From the NCBI RefSeq assembly GCF_030269365.1, contig NZ_BSTF01000006.1, positions 248,001 to 312,000 of the forward strand: a stretch of DNA of 64,000 nucleotides. The letters run 5' to 3'. The notes beneath the pieces are model-generated. The model searched no databases. It was not told the DNA's origin and worked only from the letters and a program-made list of their open reading frames with translations. The translations under genes and the position numbers were made by a program. Source of the stretch: Lentzea sp. NBRC 102530 (lineage in GTDB: Bacteria > Actinomycetota > Actinomycetes > Mycobacteriales > Pseudonocardiaceae). Each line of letters begins with the position of its first letter. Within the stretch, counting starts at the first letter, position 1. Positions 8,135-15,459 of the stretch are shown piece after piece.

Positions 8135-9646
8135 CTACTTGACGTTGACCGCCGCCCAGGCGCGGTCGACGGCCGCGTACTCGGGTGAGGAGGCGCCGTA
8201 GAGGTCCGCGGTGGCCGCGAGGGTGCCGGTGCGGGCGGCGGCGTACTTGGTGCTGGAGGTGAACTTGGTGGTCAGGGCGCGGTACCAGATCTTCTCGGCC
8301 TTGGCGCGGCCGATGCCGGTGACGGGCTGGCCGTCGACGGTGGGGGAGTCGTAGGTGACGCCGCCGATGGTTTTCTGGCCGCTGCCTTCGGCGAGCAGGT
8401 AGAAGAAGTGGTTGGCGATGCCGGAGGAGTAGTGGACGTTGACGCTGCCGGCGCTGGAGGACCAGTAGTCGAGGCTCTTGCCGTCCTTGGACGGTTTGTC
8501 CATGTAGCGCAACGGCTTGCCGTCGCCGCGGATGTTGATCTTCTCGCCGATCAGGTAGTCGCCGGTGTCGGCGCTGTTGGCGGCGTGGAACTCGGTGGTG
8601 GAGCCGAAGATGTCGCTGGTGGCCTCGTTGAGGCCGCCGGACTCGCCGGAGTAGATCAGGCCGGCGGTGGCGGAGGTGACGCCGTGGCTCATCTCGTGGG
8701 CGGCGACGTCGATGCTGGTCAGCGGGTTGCGGTTCTGGGCGCCGTCGCCGTAGGTCATGCAGAAGCAGGAGTCGGTCCAGAAGGCGTTGCTGTAGTTGTT
8801 GCCGTAGTGGACCTTGCTCAGGGCGCCCTGGCCGTTGTTCTTGATGCCGTTGCGGCCGTGGACTTCCTTGTAGTAGTCCCAGGTCTTGGCGGCGCCGAAG
8901 GCGGCGTCGACGCCCGCGGTGGCCTTGTCGGTGTAGGTGCCGTTGCCCCACTTGTTGTCGGCGTCGGTGAACAGGGTGCCGGTGCCGCTGCCGTTGTTCA
9001 GGTTGTTGACGGCCTGGTTGCCGCGCGCGGGGTCCTTGAGTTGGAAGGTGGCGCCGGACTGGGTGGTGTTGACGGGCACGGTGCCGCTGTAGGTGGACTG
9101 GCCGGTGCCTTCGACGTGGTGCACGCCGTCGTAGGTCAGCAGGGTTGCGCCGGTGCGGGCGTCGGTGAAGGTGTGCAGTTCGCTGGGCGTCTGGTCGTCC
9201 TTGACGCTGTGCGTGACGGTTTCCCAGGCCAGCGTGGGGGCGCGGTCGACGGCGAACACGACGAGCGTGCCGTTCGAGGTGGTGGCGGGCGTGGAGGTGT
9301 CGAGGCCGGCGAGGGAGGCCTCGGACGCCTTGGTCACGCTCGTGACCTTGCCTGCTTTCTGGGCGACGACGAGGTCGCCGCCGATGACCTTCAGGCCGTT
9401 GAGGGTGCGGTCGAAGCGGAGGTGGTGCGTGCCGTCGGCGTCGCGCACGACGTCGCGCGGGACGAGTTGTTCGCCGCCGGACAGGCCGAGGGCGGAGGAG
9501 ATCGTCCCCGCCTGCTCGGCCGCCGCGTGCAGAGCTTGTTCTTGCGGCCTCGGCTGCGGTGCGGCGTTGGCTCCCAGCGTGCCCGTGGCGGCGAGTGCCG
9601 CTCCGGTCACCAGGGCGGTGGTGATGCCCAGGGTTTTGCGCTTCAT
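8135..9646 (-). CDS. secreted M4 metallopeptidase (thermolysin family)
   Basis: A 503-residue secreted zinc protease. Residues 1-29 are a Sec signal peptide ending ANAA; the next ~180 residues form the FTP/PepSY-type propeptide that acts as intramolecular chaperone; the catalytic domain has the zinc motif HEMSH (H317, H321) with the third ligand Glu341 in GGLNEATSD and the late VHYSSGIANHFFYLL segment with the active-site His region. Start ATG 9646 has AAGGAG eight bases upstream. It should be processed and active outside the cell. Monocistronic. Confidence 0.96.
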   Translation of the reverse strand: MKRKTLGITTALVTGAALAATGTLGANAAPQPRPQEQALHAAAEQAGTISSALGLSGGEQLVPRDVVRDADGTHHLRFDRTLNGLKVIGGDLVVAQKAGKVTSVTKASEASLAGLDTSTPATTSNGTLVVFAVDRAPTLAWETVTHSVKDDQTPSELHTFTDARTGATLLTYDGVHHVEGTGQSTYSGTVPVNTTQSGATFQLKDPARGNQAVNNLNNGSGTGTLFTDADNKWGNGTYTDKATAGVDAAFGAAKTWDYYKEVHGRNGIKNNGQGALSKVHYGNNYSNAFWTDSCFCMTYGDGAQNRNPLTSIDVAAHEMSHGVTSATAGLIYSGESGGLNEATSDIFGSTTEFHAANSADTGDYLIGEKINIRGDGKPLRYMDKPSKDGKSLDYWSSSAGSVNVHYSSGIANHFFYLLAEGSGQKTIGGVTYDSPTVDGQPVTGIGRAKAEKIWYRALTTKFTSSTKYAAARTGTLAATADLYGASSPEYAAVDRAWAAVNVK

Positions 9647-10011
9647 GAACGCTCCTTGTTCCGGTGCAGGGAGTGGCCGCCGCGGCGTTACAGGGGTGCC
9701 GGGCGATCACCGTTGGAACAGCCCGGCCATCGTCGATGACCGGGCGTGGTGATCGTATTGCTCTGGGTGCATGCGACCAGCCACTCCCAGAATGCGAGAT
9801 CGATTCATGATTCGCGTCGAGTCGCTGGTCAGGACCCCGGTTTTTGTCCGAATGGCGGGACATAAGAGCAGCTCAAACGGCGTGGAAACACCACGGAAAC
9901 TTCACGGGATGCTCGTTCTCGTGGCGTAACGCGCTGCGCCGTCCGGCTCAGCCCTGCCGGAGGGGATCTTGTTTACAGTTAACTACGCAGAGTGAGAGCT
10001 GAGTCACAGGT
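9647..10011. other. 365-base non-coding stretch at the GC-skew switch
   Basis: No credible gene. The left part is the 5' region of the M4 protease (possible minus-strand -10 TACGAT at 9757-9752). The right part has GGAAAC/CCACGG-like repeats around 9883-9907 and an AT-rich run (GTTTACAGTTAACTACG, 9971-9987) just beyond the recombinase stop. Strand composition of the whole window inverts here. I could not identify a dif or att core by eye. Confidence 0.5.
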
Positions 10012-11130
10012 TCACAGGCCGAGGCGGGTCACGGCGTTGTCTTCCAGCGGGTTCGCCGTGCGGATGTAGCGGTGCACCGTGCGCGGGTTCGTCCACCGGC
10101 CCTGCCGCATGATCTCCCGGTCGCTCGCCCCGCCCAGCGCGGCCTGCGTCGCGAACCCCGCCCGCAGCGAGTGCCCGCCGAACAACGCCGGATCCAGGCC
10201 CGCCCGCACCGCGTAGCGCTTGACCAGCTCCGCCACCGCACGCCCCGACATCGCCTTGCCGCTCACGCCGCCGTGCCGGTTGATGATCGGGAACACTGCC
10301 CCCTGGCGTGAGGACTGCGCGAAGCCGTGGCAGCGGTGCAGGCCGGTCTCGGTGATCTCGCGGCCGTCGAGGACGTCGGACCAGTCCGCGAACGCGCACA
10401 CCGGGCACGTCGGCCTGCGGCTACCGCGCGGCAGCACCACCTGCTGCTGATGACGGCCCGTCTGGTCGGTCTTCGTCGTCCCCAGCCGGATCAGCAGCAA
10501 CGGCTCGTGCGTGCGCGGATCCACGTCCACCGACACGTCCTCGAACTCGATCGCCGCCAGCTCGCTGCGCCGCAACGCCCCCGCGAACCCCACCAGCAGC
10601 AGCAACGCGTCGCGCGTGCGCGCCGGGCCGTCCTGCGGGCGTTCCGCGAGCAACGCCTCCAGCGTGTCGAGCAGCACCGGCCGCTTGCGCCGGGGCTGCG
10701 CCTTGCGGGTGCGGCGGATACCGCGCAGCGTCAACCGCACCACGTCACTGCGCGTGGGGCTCGGCAGCCCGTTCGCCGCGTGCACCGCCGCGATCGCCGC
10801 CGACTTGCGTTCCAGCGTCGACGCCCCGAACGCGGGCGACCCGTCCGGCTTCACCGTGTCCGCCGCGACCGCCAGGTACACCGCCACGTCCAGCGGATCC
10901 GCGGGCAACGCCTGCCTGCCCTCCGCCTGGCACCACCCGGCCCACGCGATCCAGTCCGACCGGTAGGCCCGCACCGTGTTCGGCGACTGCGCGCTGCGCA
11001 GGTAGGTGCCCAGCGACGCCGCCTGCTCGTCGTCGAACCGCTCGCGCACGCTCTGCAGCGCACCGGCGTCGATCAGCACCGAGTGCGACACCCTGACCAG
11101 CGCGTGCACAACGGGTTCGGGCAGGCTCAC
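10012..11130 (-). CDS. tyrosine recombinase / site-specific integrase
   Basis: A 372-residue tyrosine recombinase. The N-terminal SAM-like DNA-binding domain includes SAQSPNTVRAYRSDWIAWAGWCQ; the catalytic domain has the first Arg in FAGALRRSELAAI, the HSLRAG box (His-x-x-Arg) and the nucleophile in TVHRYIR. All core residues are intact. It starts at GTG 11130 and overlaps the stop of the threonine-aldolase gene (GTGA), so it is co-translated with a metabolic gene rather than having its own promoter. No excisionase, att repeats or phage genes accompany it, so it may be a domesticated chromosomal recombinase; its location at the skew switch is notable. Confidence 0.9.
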   Translation of the reverse strand: MSLPEPVVHALVRVSHSVLIDAGALQSVRERFDDEQAASLGTYLRSAQSPNTVRAYRSDWIAWAGWCQAEGRQALPADPLDVAVYLAVAADTVKPDGSPAFGASTLERKSAAIAAVHAANGLPSPTRSDVVRLTLRGIRRTRKAQPRRKRPVLLDTLEALLAERPQDGPARTRDALLLLVGFAGALRRSELAAIEFEDVSVDVDPRTHEPLLLIRLGTTKTDQTGRHQQQVVLPRGSRRPTCPVCAFADWSDVLDGREITETGLHRCHGFAQSSRQGAVFPIINRHGGVSGKAMSGRAVAELVKRYAVRAGLDPALFGGHSLRAGFATQAALGGASDREIMRQGRWTNPRTVHRYIRTANPLEDNAVTRLGL

Positions 11131-12173
11131 ACCCGCGATGGTAGTCCTCTGATCAACTCCGCCACCTCGCGCGGCGTGAACTCCAGCCCGCTGATCCCCA
11201 CGCTCACCTCGAAGCTGCTGCGACCCGGATCCGGGTTCGACCTCGCGTAGAGGAACAGCTTGATCCCCGTCTCCCGCAGCAGGTGCCCCGCCGCCCGTTG
11301 CGCGTCGTGGCGTGACATCGGCAGGTGCACGTGGAACAGGGGAGTGGACGGCACCCGCGGCACGGTGTGCGCGAACCCGTCGGCGTTGATCGCGTGCGCG
11401 AGGGCCTGGGCGTGGTCGCGGAACTCGGGCATGCGCGGCAGGTTCGTGTCCATGCCCAGCAACGCGATCGCCGCCAGCGGCCACGCGTCCACCAGCGCCC
11501 CGCCCATCCGCCGCCGCCACACCGAGGCCTGCGCGATCGTGTCGTCGTCTCCGGCGAGGACCGCGCCCCGCACGCCTTCGAGTCCTTTGTAGAGCGACAC
11601 GTACACCGTGTCGAACAACGCCGCGATCTCCGCCAGCGACGCGTCGTAGCCGGTCTGCGCCTCCCACAACCGCGCCCCGTCGCAGTGCGCCGCCGCACCC
11701 GTGCCCCTGACCCACCCGGTCTGCGCGGCGAGATCGGCGAACTCCGGCAGCACACCGCCGATGTCGCGCTGCGGCAGTTCGAACACCACCGCCGCCACCG
11801 GCTCGTGCACCGCCTTGAGGTCGTCGAGACCCATCAGCTCGTTGCGGTCGCCGGTGGGGTGGAAACGCAAACCGTGCAGCGCGTTGTAGCCCTGGTTCTC
11901 CCACACGTGCAGATGCGTCTGCGGATGCCCGGCGAACGCCTTGCGGCCCGTCCGTTCGGCGTGCACCCGCAACGCCACCTGCTGCGCCATCGTCCCCGAC
12001 GGGAAGAACAGCGCCTTCGGCTTGCCCAGCAGCCCCGCGACCCGTTCTTCCAGCTCCCGCACCGGATCCTCCGGTCGCGTGTCCGGCGTGACGTGCTCGG
12101 CCAGCCGGCGCAGCACCTCGAACGGCGACTTGCGCGGACCACTGTGCTGCGACAACGAGCGGCGAACGTCCAT
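11127..12173 (-). CDS. threonine aldolase / beta-eliminating lyase family
   Basis: A 348-residue PLP-dependent fold-type I enzyme of the low-specificity threonine aldolase family, which cleaves threonine to glycine and acetaldehyde. Motifs: LFFPSGTMAQQVALR, the Asp of the PLP ring contact in AAHCDGARLWEAQ and the Schiff-base lysine in VYVSLYKGLEGVRGAVLAG. ATG 12173 is six bases from a TAGCGT -10, suggesting leaderless mRNA. The downstream integrase start overlaps its stop. An 8-bp inverted repeat covers the promoter. Some sequence elements (HLHVWENQGYNAL) differ from LtaE, so specificity is uncertain. Confidence 0.9.
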   Translation of the reverse strand: MDVRRSLSQHSGPRKSPFEVLRRLAEHVTPDTRPEDPVRELEERVAGLLGKPKALFFPSGTMAQQVALRVHAERTGRKAFAGHPQTHLHVWENQGYNALHGLRFHPTGDRNELMGLDDLKAVHEPVAAVVFELPQRDIGGVLPEFADLAAQTGWVRGTGAAAHCDGARLWEAQTGYDASLAEIAALFDTVYVSLYKGLEGVRGAVLAGDDDTIAQASVWRRRMGGALVDAWPLAAIALLGMDTNLPRMPEFRDHAQALAHAINADGFAHTVPRVPSTPLFHVHLPMSRHDAQRAAGHLLRETGIKLFLYARSNPDPGRSSFEVSVGISGLEFTPREVAELIRGLPSRV

Positions 12174-12179
12174 GACCCG

Positions 12180-12210
12180 ACGCTACCTATTGCAAGTCAG
12201 TGGCAATAGG
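12180..12210 (-). promoter_or_regulatory. promoter with palindromic operator for aldolase-integrase operon
   Basis: Minus-strand -10 TAGCGT at 12185-12180, six bases from ATG 12173. Directly upstream, CCTATTGC (12186-12193) and GCAATAGG (12203-12210) form a perfect 8-bp inverted repeat with a nine-base spacer, covering the -35/spacer region (TTGCCA could be the -35). A repressor bound here would block the promoter; the protein is unknown. Confidence 0.6.
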
Positions 12211-12224
12211 TCCGTTCGGCGTGG

Positions 12225-12593
12225 TCAGGCAGCGCCGAGCCGGGCATCCAGCTCCGCCTCGTCCGCCACGAACCACAACTGCCGCCCCCGATTGGACTCG
12301 TAGACGAAGTCCCGCAACGCCGTGCTCGCCGCCACCTGCTCCGCCACGTCCCCGAGCACCGCGACCTTGAACCCGTACTGCTGGAACTTCTGCACCACCG
12401 CGCCCGCCACCCGCGTGCGCAACACCAGGAAGTCCTCCGACAACCGCCGCGTGGGCAACGCGATCCACTGCACGTCCTGCCCCCACAACGTGCCGATCAA
12501 GTCCACAACGGACTGCTCGTCACCGATCGTCGGACCGTCCTCGGCGCACATCAGCACCGTCGCGCCGTGGCGCGTCTGCACAACATCAGGCAT
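12225..12593 (-). CDS. DUF4180 domain-containing protein
   Basis: A 122-residue protein with DUF4180 features: DFLVLRTRVAGAVVQKFQQYGFKVAVLGDV and LRDFVYESNRGRQLWFV, a ferredoxin-like or STAS-like small alpha/beta domain of unknown function. ATG 12593 is eight bases from a TAGGTT -10 (12607-12602), so probably leaderless. It stands alone between the aldolase operon and the divergent hydrolase at 12796. Confidence 0.85.
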   Translation of the reverse strand: MPDVVQTRHGATVLMCAEDGPTIGDEQSVVDLIGTLWGQDVQWIALPTRRLSEDFLVLRTRVAGAVVQKFQQYGFKVAVLGDVAEQVAASTALRDFVYESNRGRQLWFVADEAELDARLGAA

Positions 12594-12647
12594 GGCACCG
12601 AAACCTAGCCGCGCCCCGCACCCGGTGTCGCGCGCAATACCGCTTGC

Positions 12648-12795
12648 TAGGGTGATCGCGTCGCGACCGGCCAGAGGAGGTGAGTCCCATCAACGCGGTT
12701 CATGTGAATGGGCGCTCCCTCCAGCCCACGGCCTGACGCCACCGTCGCGCGTCGCCCCGGGAGCGCTCCAGCAGCGTCCCGAAAGGCGAACCACC
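12648..12795 (+). promoter_or_regulatory. long structured 5' leader with candidate upstream ORF
   Basis: A -10 TAGGGT at 12648-12653 predicts a start near 12660 and a ~135-base leader before the hydrolase ATG. The leader opens with a very strong ribosome site AGAGGAGG (12673-12680), then a hairpin GCGCTCCC (12712-12719)/GGGAGCGC (12759-12766) that encloses a second stem GACGC (12735-12739)/GCGTC (12749-12753). This resembles a cis-regulatory leader or attenuator; I do not recognise the family. Confidence 0.5.
12680..12736 (+). other. candidate leader peptide (18 codons)
   Basis: From GTG 12680 the frame reads MSPINAVHVNGRSLQPTA and stops at TGA 12734-12736, inside the leader hairpin. The GTG lies on top of the AGAGGAGG sequence, too close for normal initiation; the codon at ideal spacing (eight bases) is ATC 12689, and GTG 12704 is another possibility. 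Translation of this frame would disrupt the 12712-12766 stem. Coding status is unproven. Confidence 0.35.
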
Positions 12796-13548
12796 ATGCA
12801 CTTCACCACTTCTGCCTCCGTCGACGGCGTCACCGGCCGCGACCTCGTCCACGACGGCGTCCCCGGCGTCCTGTGGACCCCGCCCGGCACCGCCACCGGC
12901 CTCGTCCTGAGCGCCCACGGCGGCGGCCAGCACAAACACGCCCCCGGCATCCGCGCCCGCGCCCACGCGTGTGCCGTCGCCGGACTCGCCGTCCTCACCC
13001 TCGACGCACCCGGCCACGGCGACCGGCCACGCACCCCCGACGACGAGCACCACGCCACCGAGATCCGCGCCCGCATCGCCGCGGGCACCGACGCCGGCCC
13101 GCTCGTCGCCGAGTACAACGCCCTGCAGTCCGCCCGCGCGATCCCGGAATGGCGGTCCGCGCTCGACGCGCTGCTCGCACTGCCCGAGTTCGCGCACCTG
13201 CCCGGCGCCGTGTTCTGGGGTGTGTCGATGGGCAGCGCCCTCGGCATCCCCCTGGTCGCCGCCGAACCCCGCGTCGTCGCCGCCGTGTTCGGTCTCATCG
13301 GCGCCACCGACCAACTCACGACGGCCGCCGCGTCGATCACCGTGCCGGTGCGGTTCCTGCTGCAGTGGGACGACCGGCTCATCGCCCGCCCGGCGGGACT
13401 CGCCCTGTTCGACGCCCTCGCCACACCCCGCAAAACCCTGCACGCCAACCCCGGCGGGCACGGCGACGTCCCCGGCCACGAACTCGCCGACGCGGTGCGG
13501 TGGCTCGCCGAAAGGGCACGGGAGGCCACAGTGCACACCCCGAGCTGA
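12796..13548 (+). CDS. alpha/beta hydrolase (dienelactone-hydrolase-like)
   Basis: A 250-residue alpha/beta hydrolase. The oxyanion loop VLSAHGGGQHKHAPG, nucleophile elbow GVSMGSALG (Ser), acid region FLLQWDDRLIARPAG and C-terminal His in NPGGHGDVPGHE form a complete catalytic triad. ATG 12796 follows GAAAGG. It resembles small peptidase or esterase-type hydrolases; the substrate is unknown. The long upstream leader suggests post-initiation regulation. Confidence 0.88.
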   Translation: MHFTTSASVDGVTGRDLVHDGVPGVLWTPPGTATGLVLSAHGGGQHKHAPGIRARAHACAVAGLAVLTLDAPGHGDRPRTPDDEHHATEIRARIAAGTDAGPLVAEYNALQSARAIPEWRSALDALLALPEFAHLPGAVFWGVSMGSALGIPLVAAEPRVVAAVFGLIGATDQLTTAAASITVPVRFLLQWDDRLIARPAGLALFDALATPRKTLHANPGGHGDVPGHELADAVRWLAERAREATVHTPS

Positions 13549-13601
13549 GCGGGATCGCGCGGCGTCGGGCGGGCGGGGGCGCGATCGCTAACGTGTGGCA
13601 G

Positions 13602-14111
13602 ATGTACCTGTGGGACTACGAGATGCGCGAAGTGCGGCCACTGGTCGACGCCCTGTCGCCGAGGCAGAGCTTCGCGCTCGCCGTGCGAGCGATCCGGCAC
13701 CTCCTGACGTTCGACCAGGACCTCCTGGCGGACACCAACCCCGCCATCGCCGACTTCGCACGGCGCTCCCTCGACCTGGCCGACGAGGCCGTGGCCGCCG
13801 GTCGCGACACGATCGGCGAGCCCGACGGGTATGCCGACGAGGCCGACGAGCTCCTGCGGGACTACTCCGAAGACAGTGCCACCAGCCCGGAGGACGGAGC
13901 CGACGCGGTGATCATGGCACTGCTCAACCTCTACGGAGAGGCCGAGATGGCGCCCTCGCACGCGTACGAGACCTTGTCCTCCGCCTACGAGGCGGTGCTG
14001 ATCAGGCAGAGGATCTGGGTGGTCACCCCCGAGACCGAACGGGAGAACACCACCCTGGTCCAGCTCATCGCACAGCAGAAAGACCTGGTGAGGGCGGCCG
14101 GCACCCCGTGA
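13602..14111 (+). CDS. hypothetical protein, mostly helical
   Basis: I do not recognise this 169-residue protein. It starts MYLWDYEMREVRPLVDALSPRQSFALAVRAIRHLL, is acidic and predicted largely alpha-helical, with no signal peptide or membrane segment. ATG 13602 lies seven bases after a TAACGT -10 (13589-13594), the leaderless pattern, which supports both the start and the reality of the gene. It is a stand-alone gene between the hydrolase and the deaminase. Confidence 0.75.
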   Translation: MYLWDYEMREVRPLVDALSPRQSFALAVRAIRHLLTFDQDLLADTNPAIADFARRSLDLADEAVAAGRDTIGEPDGYADEADELLRDYSEDSATSPEDGADAVIMALLNLYGEAEMAPSHAYETLSSAYEAVLIRQRIWVVTPETERENTTLVQLIAQQKDLVRAAGTP

Positions 14112-14188
14112 GCGCCGAAGCCCGGTCGACGCGGACGGGCAGGTAAATCGCGGGCGTGCGCCCGGCGGTCCTGGGTAGCGTCGCGATC

Positions 14189-15181
14189 ATGCTCGACCTC
14201 GCGGCACTGCCCAAGGCCCACCTGCACGTCCACCTCGAGAGCACCGTCCGCGCGGACACCCTCGCCGACCTCGCCGCACACCACGGCGTCGACGTGCCCG
14301 CGGTGCAGATCGGCGCCTTCGCGGACTTCGCGCGGTTCGCCGCCCACAACGGGGCCGTGCGGGACTGCCTGCGGCGAGCCGAGGACTTCCACCGGATCGC
14401 GTACGAGTTCTGCGCCGAGGAAGCAGCGCAGGGGACCCGGTACGCCGAGGTCACGTTCACCGCCGCAGCGCACGGTGAACGGCTCGGTGATCCGGACATG
14501 CCGCTCGAAGCGGTGTTGTCCGGGCTCGCCGCAGGACAGGCCGCCCACGGCATCGAATGCCGTGTGATCGTGGACCACCCCAGGAAACGGTCGGTCGCGC
14601 GTTTTCAGGACTCGTTGCGGCTCGCGCGGGCACACCCGCACGTCGTGGCGATCGGCACGGCCGGAGCCGAAGACCACCCGCTCACCCCGTTCACCGCCGT
14701 GTTCCGCGCCGCCCGCGACGCCGGCATCGGACTCGTGCACCACGCCGGCGAGTCGTGCGGGGCCGCCAGCGTCGCCGAGGCCGTCACCGTCGGGCTGGCC
14801 GACCGCATCGGGCACGGGTTCCGGGCGCTGGAAGACCCCGAGGTCGTCGCCCTGCTGCGGGACCGCGCAATCCCGCTCGAGTCATGCCCCTCGTCCAACG
14901 TCGCACTGGGACTGGTCGACTCCATCTCCTCTCATCCGCTGCCACACCTGCTCGAAGCCGGGCTGACCGTCACGCTCAGCACCGACATCCCCGCCTCCAC
15001 CGGCACCACGCTCACCGACGAGTACCGCCTGCTGCGCGAGCACCTCGGCTTCGACGACGACACGCTCGCCCGCATCGCCACCAACGCCGTGGACGCCTCG
15101 TTCGCCCCGCAGACCACGAAAACCGCGCTGCGTCAGGACATCGCCGCCTGGCGAGCCGGCTCGAAGCACACCAGCCCGTGA
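14189..15181 (+). CDS. adenosine deaminase family protein with altered active site
   Basis: A 330-residue TIM-barrel amidohydrolase of the adenosine/AMP deaminase family. Zinc ligands are present in KAHLHVHLE, and the catalytic HHAGE and RIGHG motifs are intact. The last motif, normally S-x-N-T-D-D-P, reads LSTDIPAS (D266-I267-P268): the metal-binding Asp is kept but the second Asp, which contacts the purine N7 in adenosine deaminase, is Ile. It may act on another aminated ring. ATG 14189 is seven bases from a TAGCGT -10 (leaderless). Its 3' end overlaps the convergent gene by about 49 bases. Confidence 0.85.
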   Translation: MLDLAALPKAHLHVHLESTVRADTLADLAAHHGVDVPAVQIGAFADFARFAAHNGAVRDCLRRAEDFHRIAYEFCAEEAAQGTRYAEVTFTAAAHGERLGDPDMPLEAVLSGLAAGQAAHGIECRVIVDHPRKRSVARFQDSLRLARAHPHVVAIGTAGAEDHPLTPFTAVFRAARDAGIGLVHHAGESCGAASVAEAVTVGLADRIGHGFRALEDPEVVALLRDRAIPLESCPSSNVALGLVDSISSHPLPHLLEAGLTVTLSTDIPASTGTTLTDEYRLLREHLGFDDDTLARIATNAVDASFAPQTTKTALRQDIAAWRAGSKHTSP

Positions 15182-15459
15182 CGGGCCGCCAGCAACGCCA
15201 CCAGATCCAGCACCTGCCGCCGGCCCGGCCACACCACGTGCACGATCACGGCGTCCACCCCCACCGTCAACGCCTCGTCCCACGACACCTCGGACGAAGG
15301 ATCCGGCGAGGTCTGCCGTAATTCGCGCACGAACGCCGCCACCGCCGGGTCGAACGCGCCCAGCGGCGAGGAGCGCAACTCCGCGTACCGCGCCGCCGCC
15401 TCCGCGAACGACTCCGGCCCGGGAGCCCGCCACACCACCACGTCCACCGGCACGTCCAT
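15133..15459 (-). CDS. hypothetical protein paired with DUF4240
   Basis: A 108-residue protein not recognised. It begins MDVPVDVVVWRAPGPESFAEAAARY and ends LVALLAARHGLVCFEPARQAAMS; composition suggests a compact alpha/beta domain. Its ATG shares one base with the stop of the DUF4240 gene (TGATG), so it is the second gene of a two-gene operon; GTG 15462 is an alternative start. The last 49 bases overlap the convergent deaminase gene. Function unknown. Confidence 0.7.
   Translation of the reverse strand: MDVPVDVVVWRAPGPESFAEAAARYAELRSSPLGAFDPAVAAFVRELRQTSPDPSSEVSWDEALTVGVDAVIVHVVWPGRRQVLDLVALLAARHGLVCFEPARQAAMS

Noticed and set aside
8408..9739. A 443-codon plus-strand frame opposite the M4 protease
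   Set aside because: Composed of Val/Gly/Ala runs, no family match, entirely explained as complement of the secreted protease gene.
9841..9990. Possible dif or att core near the recombinase and skew switch
   Set aside because: No 28-bp element with two 11-bp arms around a 6-bp centre could be recognised; TGTCC/GGACA around 9845-9862 and the GTTTACAGTTAACTACG run are too weak by eye to call.
12660..12795. Similarity of the hydrolase leader to a magnesium M-box riboswitch
   Set aside because: Only AGGTGAG is shared; the other conserved M-box segments are missing and the downstream gene is not a metal transporter.
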